Positions 1 through 9,373 of a stretch of 64,000 bases of DNA are shown here, piece by piece; positions within the stretch are counted from its first letter, which is position 1; each line of letters starts with the position of its first letter. A model generated the notes under the pieces. The model was not told where the DNA came from, searched no databases, and saw only the letters and a program-made list of their open reading frames with translations. Origin of the DNA: Cutaneotrichosporon cavernicola (lineage: Eukaryota; Basidiomycota; Tremellomycetes; Trichosporonales; Trichosporonaceae); the NCBI RefSeq assembly GCF_030864355.1, contig NC_083393.1, positions 2,046,001-2,110,000 on the forward strand, given 5' to 3'. A program made the position numbers and the translations under genes.

Positions 1-1
1 T

Positions 2-1118
2 TCGTACCGCGACGTGGAGACCAAGGCCAATGGCCGCGCTGGCAAGATGCGCATTTACATCATCGAGCCCAACCTCCCAGAGTACCCCAACGCCAAGTTC
101 CCTGGTTGTGAGTCACCTGGAACTGACCTTCCCTTGAGACTGGCCGCACCAGCTCATTTAATAGAACAGCGAGCTGACCCAAGGCGTCGTGTTCTCTGAG
201 ATCTACCAGGTTACTGGGCCCGTCGAGCGCTTCGCTGGCAACATCGCGAGCGAGGGGTACGTTGTTGCTCTTCCCTCGTCGTTCCACGAGTTCGAGGGCC
301 CCGAGGCGATCCCATACGATACTGAGGGCACAGACCGTGGGAACAAGTACAAGGTGCGCCTTTGGTTTACGTACAGAGCTGACGACAGATCGAGAAGACG
401 GTCGATGCGTACGACGAGGTATGCTCCGCATTTTAGCCAACTAGCTGACGCCAGGACGCAACGCTGGCGGTGGACCTCCTGACGTCGCACCCGAACTGCA
501 ACGGGCGCATTGCCGCGACAGGCATGTGCCTCGGAGGCCATCTGGCCTTGAGGGTGAGCTCTTGCGAATGTACCATCAGCTCACATCAGTGCGCGTTCGA
601 CCCCCGCGTCCTGTCGTCGTTCTGCTACTTCGCCACCGAGTGAGCTGACCCTACCCTACCGCAGATGGAGACTGACAGCAGCATCCACTCGGCAACTCTT
701 GGCAAGGGCAAGTCGGACGACACGCTGACGCGCGTTAAGAAAGGGGACCTCGCGGGGAAGGGCGAGGTGACGCTCGTGTTCGGCAAGCAAGTCAGGTCGA
801 GTCGCTTCGATAGCTGACAACAGGACACCCACGTCAACCGTGCTGGCCGGACGCTGATCCGCGAGACGTTTGACGATGCAGGTGTCACGCTCACCGTACG
901 TCGGCTTTCAACTAGCATCCCTTTCTCTCCGCTGACGACAGTTCATGGAGGTACAGGCACAGCACGCGTTCATCCGCGACGAGAGCTCGAAAGGGCGGTG
1001 GGACGCGGCGCTGTCGCGCTCGCTCTTCGCGATGATGATGGAGAGCTTCGACCGCTGCGTTGCGCGCGATCTCGGCCCGCGCGCCGATAGGAAAGCCGCA
1101 ATCGAGCACGTCTGCTAG
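2..1118 (+). CDS. Dienelactone hydrolase family protein (5' end cut by window)
   Basis: An alpha/beta hydrolase of the dienelactone hydrolase (carboxymethylenebutenolidase-like) family. The first codons lie outside the window. I read eight exons: 2-107, 184-353, 389-418, 455-553, 590-639, 682-790, 824-895 and 942-1118, all joining in frame. The nucleophile elbow reads TGMCLGGH, with Cys as nucleophile as in classic dienelactone hydrolases. An Asp follows in FGKQDTH and a His in QAQHAF, completing the Cys-Asp-His triad. The segment PGCVVFSEIYQVTGPV is the usual family N-terminal region. Introns are 33 to 76 nt and most carry CTGAC just before the acceptor. The acceptor of the fifth intron is ambiguous (…ACAG at 678 or …GCAG at 681); 681 gives the better ATDIHS family match. 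The gene converges on the aminotransferase gene, with about 40 bp between the stop codons. The true substrate cannot be told from sequence. Confidence 0.88.
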
Positions 1119-1160
1119 CCACTATGACATCCTATGCTCCTATGCTTCTACAACCAAGAT

Positions 1161-2723
1161 CTAAAAGTCCTTCTCCATAAGAGAAAGGCAGCTCTCCATG
1201 ACGTTGACGGCGTGGTCACACTGCTCGGGCGTAACGATAAGGGACGGGATGCAGCGGACGGCGTCAGAGCCAGCCGTGAGGAGGAGGACGCCACGCTCGC
1301 GAGCGAGGCGGACGAGCTCCGCAGGCGCCTTCTCGTTCTTGAACGGGATACCACGAATAAGCCCACGGCCACGGCTCTCGTCCTTGAGCAAGCTAGGGAA
1401 CATGGCCGGGAGGGCGGAAAGACGGGCGTCGAGGTGGGCAGCCGTCTTCTTGAGGGACTCGGCAAAGGCAGGGTCACTCAGGCGCTGGAGGACATGCACG
1501 CCGAGCGCAGCAGCAAGCGGCTGGCCGCCGAATGTGGTGCCGTGGTGTCCGACGCCAATGACCTCGGCAACCGGGTCGCGAACGAGGATGGCGCCAATAG
1601 GGAAGCCGTTAGCGAGGGGCTTGGCCATGGTGACAATGTCGGGGTGCGCCTCCTTGGGCAGGGCAGAGTGCGCCCACATGTCGCCAGTGCGGAAGAGACC
1701 GCACTGGATCTCGTCGTAGATAAGTACTGCGCCGACCTCACGGCATCGCTTAGCAAGAGCAGTGAGGAACTCGGGGGAGGCTGTGCCAATACCGCCCTCG
1801 CCCTGGATAGGCTCGACAATAACGCCGCACACGCTCTCATCGACAAGAGACGCGATCGTGGCGGGATCAGCGTCGTTGTACTTGCCAACACGGATGTCGG
1901 GGATGAGCGGTGCAAACGGAGCCTGGTACTTGGGGTTGGTAGTCACGCTAAGTGCGCCCATAGAACGGCCATGGAACCCATTGTTGAAGCAAACGATACC
2001 AGTCTTGCTCTCGCCGCCAATGTCCTTGCCATACTTGCGGGCAAACTTGAGCGCGCCCTCGTTGGCCTCAGTGCCCGAATTGGCAAAGAACACCTTAGCC
2101 CCAGTCGTGTCATCGAGACCGAGGCCTCCGGCCTTGCGCGTGCCCTCGACAAGGGCCTTGGCGAGCTCACCAGCGTGCTCGTTCCAGTAGATGTTGGAGA
2201 CGTGCTGCAGCTTGGCTGCCTGGTCGGCCATGACCTTGTTCAGCTGGGCGTCAGCATGGCCAAGGGCCATGACCGCAATGCCCGCGCTAAAGTCCAGGTA
2301 CTCGCGGCCGGCAGAGTCGGTGAGCGTGCACCCCTTACCCTGGGTGAAGAGGATCGGAGGGCGCGCGTACGTGTTGAGGAGGTACTGGCTCTGCTCCTGG
2401 ATCATGGCCTTGGTCGGCTCGGGCGTCGCATTGTCGGGGTGCGACACGGCGGTGTACGCGGTATTGGGCTGGGGTTAGCGGCGAGCGTAGCGAGTCGCGA
2501 GCTAAACCAGCAGGGCAGGGAAGCGCGCAAAGTGATAACCAAGGATGTGTATGAGAACAGGCTCAATGCCACATACTCAAGCCGGCGTGCGCTGCCGGCG
2601 TCCATCGCAGCCGCCCTATCTCTTCCACTACCCAGAAATTTGACCCACCTTGGTAGCCGTGGCGTAGGCGCGCGCCGCGCGGGCAGGAACGCGGAGACGG
2701 AGGGTCGTGCGGGCGATAGACAT
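1161..2723 (-). CDS. ARG8: Acetylornithine aminotransferase, mitochondrial
   Basis: A PLP-dependent class III aminotransferase. In fungi this enzyme makes N-acetylornithine from N-acetylglutamate semialdehyde in the mitochondrial matrix during arginine synthesis. Exons are complement(1161..2468) and complement(2649..2723), giving 460 residues. The 25-residue first exon starts MSIARTTLRLRVPARAAR, an Arg/Ser-rich, acid-free mitochondrial targeting peptide, and is the reason for this start. The PLP-binding Lys is in TMAKPLANGFPIGA, the cofactor Asp is in LIYDEIQCGLFRTG, and NSGTEANEGALK is the phosphate-binding segment. IYDEIQCGLFRTGDMW fits acetylornithine better than ornithine aminotransferase. 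The 180-nt intron follows the targeting exon and ends with CTAACCCCAG. A 553-residue ORF runs antisense through the gene and is a coding shadow. Confidence 0.92.
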
Positions 2724-3290
2724 GTTGGAAAAGGAAGAGGTGAGACTGTAGCCAGCCGGCGTGTTTTAAAGCCTCTTGTTTTGAGTCGAGATTAGGTTTC
2801 ACGACTCTCGAAGAGTTCGAGTAATTCGAGTGGAGGCATTCGACTCCGAGTCGGAGCTGACATGCGCACAAAGCCGAGATATATTTACCACGTGGGAAAT
2901 TGGCGGGGCAGCCGATAAACCGTTATCTCGTCCGCGGAATTGTCAACCTTGTAGTGATGCCAGGAGCGAAAGCGATAGCGAAGCAAGAGAATTTGCGGAG
3001 CGTGTCGATGGTGAAAAGTTCTGCTCGCTGACGGACCTCGAAAGCACCTGGCACACCTCCCTCGCCCCGACTCGGTTTGGTAAATGTCACAACAAATACA
3101 GATACCCCAAAGATGCCTACAATACTACTTCGAGAGCTCACAGCGTTGAGAGTGGCTCCCGGATGCTCGTCGTCGTCGTCGTCGTCGCCAGTGGTCAACA
3201 AATGCGCTATTGATATGGTATATGCCTTGTCGCGGTGAGGTCCGGTTAGGGGTACGGCGTTGAGAGTGCCCCTAGGACGGCCTCATGCAA
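2724..3290. promoter_or_regulatory. Spacer between CBS 3' end and ARG8 5' end
   Basis: This 567-bp stretch has no convincing gene. It should hold the terminator of the cystathionine beta-synthase gene and the promoter of the acetylornithine aminotransferase gene, both on the minus strand. A CACGTG E-box lies at 2889-2894, about 170 bp upstream of the ARG8 start codon. E-boxes of this type bind Cbf1-like bHLH factors in fungi, but no function is shown here. A short GTC triplet run lies at about 3168-3187. I saw no clear Gcn4-type TGASTCA site. Confidence 0.3.
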
Positions 3291-4726
3291 TTAGTGGGTG
3301 CCGTTGACAGTGCCGTTGGTGTTGAGACCAGAGCTGCCCTTGGACTTTGTGTTGTACGCGTCGTTGAGGTCGCGGCCGATAATGCCACGGATCGTGTCGT
3401 GCAACTCGCTTCCTCCCGTCTGGCCCTCCAGGAACCACGGCTTGGACATGTAGTTGCGCACACCGTCGGGGAGGATGACGACGACGTTGGCATCGGGGTC
3501 CTGGGCCATCTTGCTCCCAGCCTCCGAACGGAGCCACTTGAGCGCCGACGCCAATGCGGTGCCAGAAGACCCGCCGATGCAGAGACCCTCCTCCTTGATC
3601 AGGCGCTTGGCGGCCGCAAAGGCCTCAGTGTCGTTCGACTTGATCCACTCGTCGATGAGCTCGGGCGCGCGGTCCAGCACGTCGGGGAAGAAGTCGTACC
3701 CGATCCCCTCGACCTGGTACTGGCCGACATCGCCGCCGCCGAGGATCGAGCCCTCGGGGTCCGCAGCAAGGATGTACGCCTTGTGGCCGTCGTTCTTCTC
3801 CTTCTCGGCGTCGCGGATCGCGCGGGCCAGTCCGGAGATGGTGCCGCCAGTGCCAGCGCCCGCAACGAGGAGCGCAATGTCCTTGCGGGGGAGGTCGGAC
3901 GTCTCGAGCGCGTACTATCGCGTTAGTATTCGCTTCTCATCCAGGGGAAGGGACACACAGGGCGCGGGTGCGCACGTCCGCTAAGGACTCCTCGCCTGGC
4001 TTACTCACAGCAATCTCGCCGTACGTGGAGAAGTAGTGGGCGAGCGGGTTCTGAGGGTTCGTGTACTGGTCAAGGATGACGCCACCGGGAATCTTGTCGC
4101 GGAGAGTCTCGGCAACGCCGATGAGCGACTCGGGCGCATCGTGCGCGGCCTCCGTCGGCGTGCGGACAACCTCAGCACCGAGAGCCTTCAGGAGTACCTC
4201 CTTCTCAAGCGACATCTTAGCCGGCAGCGTGATGATGCACTTGTACCCCTTGATCGCGCACGCGAGAGCAAGGCCGATACCGGTGTTGCCACCTGAAGGT
4301 CAGTGCTTGCCTTATCGCGAATAAGTAGCTTACTCGTGGGCTCAATCACGATGCTCTGGCCCGGGATCAGTACGCCCGTCTTTTCAGCGTGCTCGACCAT
4401 CCGCTGCGATATTAGCGAGACTTTCAGGTGCAACGCCAAGCCTAGGATATCGGGGACTCTTGGCTCGGAAATTCTGCTCACTTTTGCGATGCGGTCCTTG
4501 ACGCTGCCGCCGACAGAGAAGTACTCGGCCTTCCCGACTGCCAAGTCAGATAATGCCCAGACGCGTTTGACGACGGGGTGAGCGCGTCCGGAGACTCACG
4601 AAGGTTGCACTTGAGCCCTTCGGCCTTGGCAATGCGGTCGAGGCGGATGAGAGGGGTGTTACCAACTGCGTCGAGGGCCGAGTTGAGGACGCCCGACCAG
4701 TGGTTAGGAGAGTTTGGGGTGGACAT
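3291..4726 (-). CDS. CYS4: Cystathionine beta-synthase, catalytic core only
   Basis: A PLP fold-type II enzyme of transsulfuration. Five exons: complement(3291..3914), (4009..4292), (4334..4403), (4482..4537) and (4600..4726), giving 386 residues. The PLP Lys is in [10 protein letters not shown], the phosphate loop is [10 protein letters not shown], and [11 protein letters not shown] is the substrate Asn loop. [15 protein letters not shown] and [14 protein letters not shown] are signatures of cystathionine beta-synthase rather than plain O-acetylserine sulfhydrylase. The protein ends soon after the catalytic core with a low-complexity tail ([13 protein letters not shown]). It therefore lacks the C-terminal CBS-domain pair found in the S. 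cerevisiae and human enzymes. No heme-binding N-terminal extension is present. An O-acetylserine or O-acetylhomoserine sulfhydrylase activity cannot be excluded. The gene is divergent from CDC7. Confidence 0.85.
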
Positions 4727-5192
4727 GATGGTTAGGATGATGGGTGAGTGAACTGGAAGAAAAGAGTAACAACAAGAGTCAAGGATGTAAGGGGGATGTG
4801 AGGGATGGGAGGAAGGTGAGGCGGGGAGTTGTGAGGGGGCTATGTAAGCTAGTAATGGGTGGTGTTGATGGAACTTGTATGAGATTTGTTAAAGGATAAA
4901 CTATTGAAGCAAAGCTTTCGGTCGTATCCGCTTTGATCCCGCTTCTTGTGCCGGAGAAGATCCGCCCGTTGTGGAGCTCCATTTTAATCCTCGTGGAACG
5001 CTCGTGCGCGACGCGTGGATCGGAACCAAATGAAGATTACCCTGCCCTTGCTTAAGTTACTTTGTTGCCCTGGGTTGATTGTGTTTTGATCAGACGCGAC
5101 TGGTCTGGATACCCCTTACTTGGTTGGGTATTGGGCTCAATATCAACATCAACATCAACCCCTCCTCCATCATCATCACCATCATCTACATC
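4727..5192. promoter_or_regulatory. Divergent promoter region, CBS / CDC7
   Basis: 466 bp separate the start codons of two divergently transcribed genes, so both promoters must lie here. The last 60 bp before the CDC7 start are rich in CAT, CAA and CCT triplets and probably form its 5' leader. I see no other gene and no unambiguous factor-binding motif. Confidence 0.4.
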
Positions 5193-7324
5193 ATGCCAAC
5201 AGGCAACAACACAACATTCCACACATCCACATCCGACACTGGAGAACCCGGTACCTCCGTCCTATTCTCAGAACAGATGGGAGCAGACCTCGAAGGCTCC
5301 ACAGCCCTCAACACAACAACAACGGCCTCAGCCGCGACAACAAAACCCAACAGCCGTGCCGGCAGCCCAGAGTCAACCTTGTCTCAAAATACGGCCAGGT
5401 TAGCAGGACCAGCAGGTATGGATCCCGGGAGTGTGGCTACAGAACCGTACATCGAGGAGGACACGATCAAGGAGCCGCCAGAAGAAGACGTCGACATGAA
5501 CTTCTGGCTCGAGAGCGCCGAGGAAGGCGACAAACCGACAGAAGCTGGGTCATCCTGCCGGATATCACAACCTCCATCCGGTGAGGGGACGACACCAGAT
5601 ATGCCAATGGCGTCCAGCGAAGAAGAATACGACGACGACCCTGAGAGCTACCACTCGGGCGACTCTGACGACTACGAGATGGACCACCGTCCGTGGCTCG
5701 AGCGGACAGCAGTCAAGCGAGACATTCAAGACATATACACGGTCAAGGGATTATTCAACCCCACTCTCGGACAGTACCGCTACCGCGTTGTCGACCGGCT
5801 GGGCGAGGGCACGTTCTCCTCGGTGTATCTTGCGCACGACAGCCTGCACAACATGCACGACAACCAATACTGGACCGGCAATGAGAACACAGAGGACGTA
5901 CGTGAACTGTACGAGGAAGCTGGACACCAAGTTGCGCTCAAGAAGATCCTCGTAACGAGCTCGCCGGCCCGCGTCGAGAACGAGTTATCGATCCTTGAGA
6001 ACCTGCGCGGATGCCGGAACGTTTCGCCGCTAGTGACGGCGTTTCGCGACGAGGATCAGGTCGTCATCGTCCTTCCGTTCCACGCTTGCGACGACTTCCG
6101 CTACTTCTACCGCCTGATGGATCCGCCAAAGATCCGCGAATACATGACGTGCTTGCTACGAGCTCTCAAGGACATCCACGGCCGCGGCATCATCCACCGC
6201 GACGTCAAGCCCGCTAACTTTCTGTTCGATTACGACAGTGGGCACGGCGTGCTCGTCGACTTTGGCCTCGCAGAGCGCTATCAACCTCCAAGAAAGGCGA
6301 CGTGTCAGCACGAGCCTGCTACCAGAGCCAATCTCCACGGTCAACGATGCAAGACGGCCGACACAGCTGTCATCGAGCAGGCAGTGTACGATGCGCGCAA
6401 GCGCTCCAAGGCGGGCGAAGGCAAGGTCGGCTTCAGACAGGAGGATTCACGACCGGCAGTCAAGACGAACCGCGCCGGCACGCGTGGATTCCGCGCGCCC
6501 GAGGTGCTGCTCAAGTGTCCCGACCAGACCGTTGCGATAGATGTGTGGTCAGCAGGCGTCATCCTCCTGTCAATCCTTTCGCACAAGTTTCCTGTTTTCA
6601 ACTCCAGCGACGACGTTGAGGCTCTAATGGAGATCGCGGGGCTGTTCGGCCGCAGCGCGATGCAGCGCTGTTCGATGCTTCACAGTGAGTGCTAGGCGTA
6701 CGCGCCGACATGACCTCGCTGACATCAGACCGCACATTCATTTCGAATGTGCCGACGCTCGACGATCCACCAGAGTCCCTCGCGTCTCTTATCCTCCGAC
6801 TCAATCCGCACCTGTACACTCCGCACCAGCCGCACCCAACACAGGAGGAAGCTCTGGATCACATCCTCGCGATCGACGCCGCTCTCGACCTGTGCTCCAA
6901 GTTGCTGCACACAGATAGCACGAAGCGCCTCACGGCGGCACAGGCGCTCCGCCACCGCTTCCTGGCCGACCAAGCAGACGACGGGCCGGACGAGCTCCTC
7001 GATCCCACCGAGGGCAAGTGCGGCCTCCTCCACCAGTGGGTGGACGGACAGCGTGAGTCCTTTTGTCTGGCGGCGCTAACGGCAGACCAAGCACGCTTTG
7101 GCGACATGTGGGAGGACATGCGGTTCGGGCAGGGCTTCCCGTGCAGTCGCGACATGTTGTGTCCCGAGCACGACCATTGGCAGCAGCGCTCTGGCGTGAA
7201 CCCGCTCGGTGCGGCGTGGGGCGCGACGCTCAACGAGGAGTACTACCGCCACGCAGGATTCCATGTGGACGAGGAGTTTGAGGGGTGGGACGACATGGGC
7301 GCGAGAGACGGTCGCCGGACCTAG
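5193..7324 (+). CDS. CDC7: CDC7 kinase, catalytic subunit of DDK
   Basis: Ser/Thr kinase of the CDC7 family, which with its DBF4 partner phosphorylates MCM proteins to fire replication origins. Exons 5193-6684, 6729-7052 and 7086-7324 give 684 residues. Residues 1 to about 190 are a Ser/Thr/acidic low-complexity extension. The kinase domain runs from about 195: Gly loop GEGTFSSVY, Lys in VALKKI, catalytic loop IIHRDVKPANF, LVDFGLAERY, a long insert before the activation segment, then TRGFRAPEVLLKCPDQ. The last motif and the kinase inserts are typical of CDC7. The second intron (7053-7085) is only 33 nt, in frame and free of stops, so its retention would simply add 11 residues. The CTAAC and CAG at its end favour splicing. 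The ATG at 5193 is preferred because the upstream in-frame codons have no ATG and look like leader. Confidence 0.92.
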
Positions 7325-8416
7325 ATCAGTCGCACTTACCAGACTGGCTCCGGCCTCATTAGCGTGAGCTGCGCATTGTATGATATGAGGTGGCATGTCG
7401 CACGACAGCAGACGGCCACAGGACAAAATCTGTACCACCATGCATTGACCAATCGAGCATCCATTCGCAGCTGGGCATGTGATGATCATCCTCGATCGCA
7501 GCCTAGACCTTTTGTTCCAGCTGACTAGGATCACTTGGATTATCCGTAGCGGCTGGGTCATCCAACACGCTTGGTGCGCTTGCCGCGGTATGGCGCCAAC
7601 ATTCTGAGACACTTTCACATTCCAGCAACATCTCGTTTGAGTCTTTTGCACGTCGCGTTCACGTCACGTCCATTCCGGCGCTTGGTATAATTAGAGCGGC
7701 TTAATTACAGAGCCCTAACGGGAGAAGTGCCAGTCAATTGCAGTAGGAAATCCGGACAGGGAAAATACAGTTTGGCCTTGTCTCGCTTATGATGGATCTA
7801 GGTGTTGACAGGAGTCGTATAAGAGGGATTTAGGTGAAAGAACAGCGCGGATAAAGCATCTCGGCGCGGTTCGGCTACGGTGGATCTTGGTGCGATCTGG
7901 ATAACGTCCCGTTTCGCAGCCCCAAACACGTCATAGTTCTCCCAGCGCCACGACTTTGACGAGGGCCGAAACCCAACCGAGTGTTGAATGTGGCGCCACG
8001 ACGTTTGGCAAGAGGACGTATTGGCAAGTAGCACTGGGCGGTCTACTTTCTGGACCATTTTACACCCCCTTTTACGACGCGATTTAGAGAGTCGGGACTC
8101 GTATGGATAATCAATCTCTCAACCTGGATGCCCAAGGCGCCGCCGGGTTTTCCGCCTATAAAATTTGTTTTAATACATGCTACGTGTCAGGAGCACACGG
8201 AATCTGGATCTTTGTTGTGGTATGACTAGTTGCTAGAACATCTGCATCGAGCTGGACGGCGTCTAGTCTGCTTTTAATGTTCTACATGTATTGCACCCGA
8301 GTATCGCCTACTCCTCGGGTCTGGGAAGACGCGAGAAGTACGCGATGCGCGTCTCAGCATGCCGTGGGCATGTCCCACAACAGCACAAACCACCTCAATG
8401 GTAGTTTTTCAATCTA
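7325..8416. other. Gene-free interval downstream of CDC7
   Basis: About 1.1 kb with stops in all frames and only short ORFs. It should hold the CDC7 terminator. I recognise no gene, tRNA or repeat. It runs into the target site of the transposon-like element. Confidence 0.5.
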
Positions 8417-8444
8417 CAGCTTCCGGCAATAATTCTTGATAATT
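8417..8444 (+). repeat. Left terminal inverted repeat of Tc1/mariner element
   Basis: 28 bp, an exact reverse complement of 9346-9373, and preceded by TA. Confidence 0.93.
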
Positions 8445-8549
8445 GTGATTCTTGCGCGTTCGATCCCCTGCACGCGGACCGCCGTTTCTGGCCAACCAGA
8501 GCAGCTATGCACTTTTTCTCTTGCACAGACACTCTCAACATCATCTACT

Positions 8550-9201
8550 ATGCCTGGGAAGCGCTACACAACTCCAGAGCGCATTTCAATCAGCGCAGAT
8601 GTGCAGTACATGTCCCCACACTCTGTTTCCAAGAAGCACCACTGCCCCATCCCTACCATCTACAAATTCAAGCACAGGTATGCCAAGGGCTCGCCAATGA
8701 AGACTGACAACTTCAAGGGATGCCCCAAGAAGGTTTCAATGGCATTCAAGACCAAGATTGAGCGAGTTGTGCATGCCAACAGAAGAAGCCCTCTCAAGGA
8801 GCTCAAGGACAAGTCTGACACCTTCCCCCCTGCCATGTCTCCTCACACATTTCGCAAGCAACTCACCATGGTCACGTTGGAGGGGCTGGGGAGCGACTTC
8901 TGGTATCATTGAGGACAATGCAGTTGTCCACAAGGCCAAGATTTGTTGTCCAGAGTGGAATAAACAAGGGTTGAACATGGTTTTCCACCTAACTCCAAAT
9001 TTCATTGAGCATGCATGGGCTGAGCTCAAGCGCCATCTAGCCATGGTCTCCCCTCCCCCACGCACCCTGGACGAGCTCTGGGAAGCAGCACAGCATGTGT
9101 GGCTTGAAATTCCAAAGGCATACTTCAAGAAGCTTGTCCTCAGCATGTACCAGAGAAGAAGGGCTGTTGAGAAGGCTTGTGGTGGTGCCACCAGATGGTA
9201 A
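8550..9201 (+). pseudogene. Tc1/mariner transposase remnant (deleted, frameshifted)
   Basis: Two conserved blocks lie in different frames. Block 1 starts at the ATG at 8550 and stays open to 8912. It has an N-terminal helix-turn-helix-like region (SVSKKHHCPIPTIYKF), a basic linker (GCPKKVSMAFKTKIERVV) and a second DNA-binding half (SPLKELKD…MSPHTFRKQL). Block 2 starts near 8900 in another frame. It holds IIEDNAVVHKAK, which carries the second catalytic Asp, then IEHAWAELKRHL with the final Glu, then LDELWEAAQHVW and the family C-terminus GGATRW, ending at 9201. The segment with the first catalytic Asp is missing between the blocks at about 8870-8905. The usual SPDLNP spacer before the Glu is shortened to TPNF, leaving about 30 residues between the last Asp and Glu instead of 34. 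Confidence 0.85.
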
Positions 9202-9345
9202 TGTGAGTATATGAGATTCCACAGACATATTGCTGACACCCCAGCCAACGTTCCTGTGGATTTATAGAATGAATGCATAAGAATTGAATGCACTACATGA
9301 CTCCGCGTGGAAGCGATTCGAACGCCGTGCCGCCACAGTCGCTGA

Positions 9346-9373
9346 AATTATCAAGAATTATTGCCGGAAGCTG
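9346..9373 (-). repeat. Right terminal inverted repeat of Tc1/mariner element
   Basis: 28 bp, an exact inverted copy of the left TIR, and followed by TA at 9374-9375. Confidence 0.93.

Larger units (their letters stand above)
8417..9373 (+). mobile_element. Tc1/mariner-type element, internally deleted, with perfect TIRs
   Basis: A 957-bp element bounded by 28-bp perfect terminal inverted repeats (8417-8444 and 9346-9373, starting CAGCTTCCGGCAATAATTCT). Both ends abut the dinucleotide TA (8415-8416 and 9374-9375), as expected for the Tc1/mariner target-site duplication. Similarity between the ends continues imperfectly inside the TIRs: both carry a GCGTTCGA core and CACGCGGA. The interior encodes pieces of a transposase (separate entry) but lacks the middle of the catalytic domain, so the copy cannot be autonomous. 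Intact ends and TSD suggest it could be moved in trans or that it inserted fairly recently. Confidence 0.9.

Noticed and set aside
1134..2795. 553-codon plus-strand ORF
   Set aside because: It lies antisense to the acetylornithine aminotransferase gene. The minus strand carries the full family motif set and a targeting exon, while the plus-strand protein has no recognisable feature.
8452..8472. Pol III B-box-like GTTCGATCC inside the transposon end
   Set aside because: No A-box or tRNA fold; the same motif recurs at the other end and belongs to the element's sub-terminal repeats.
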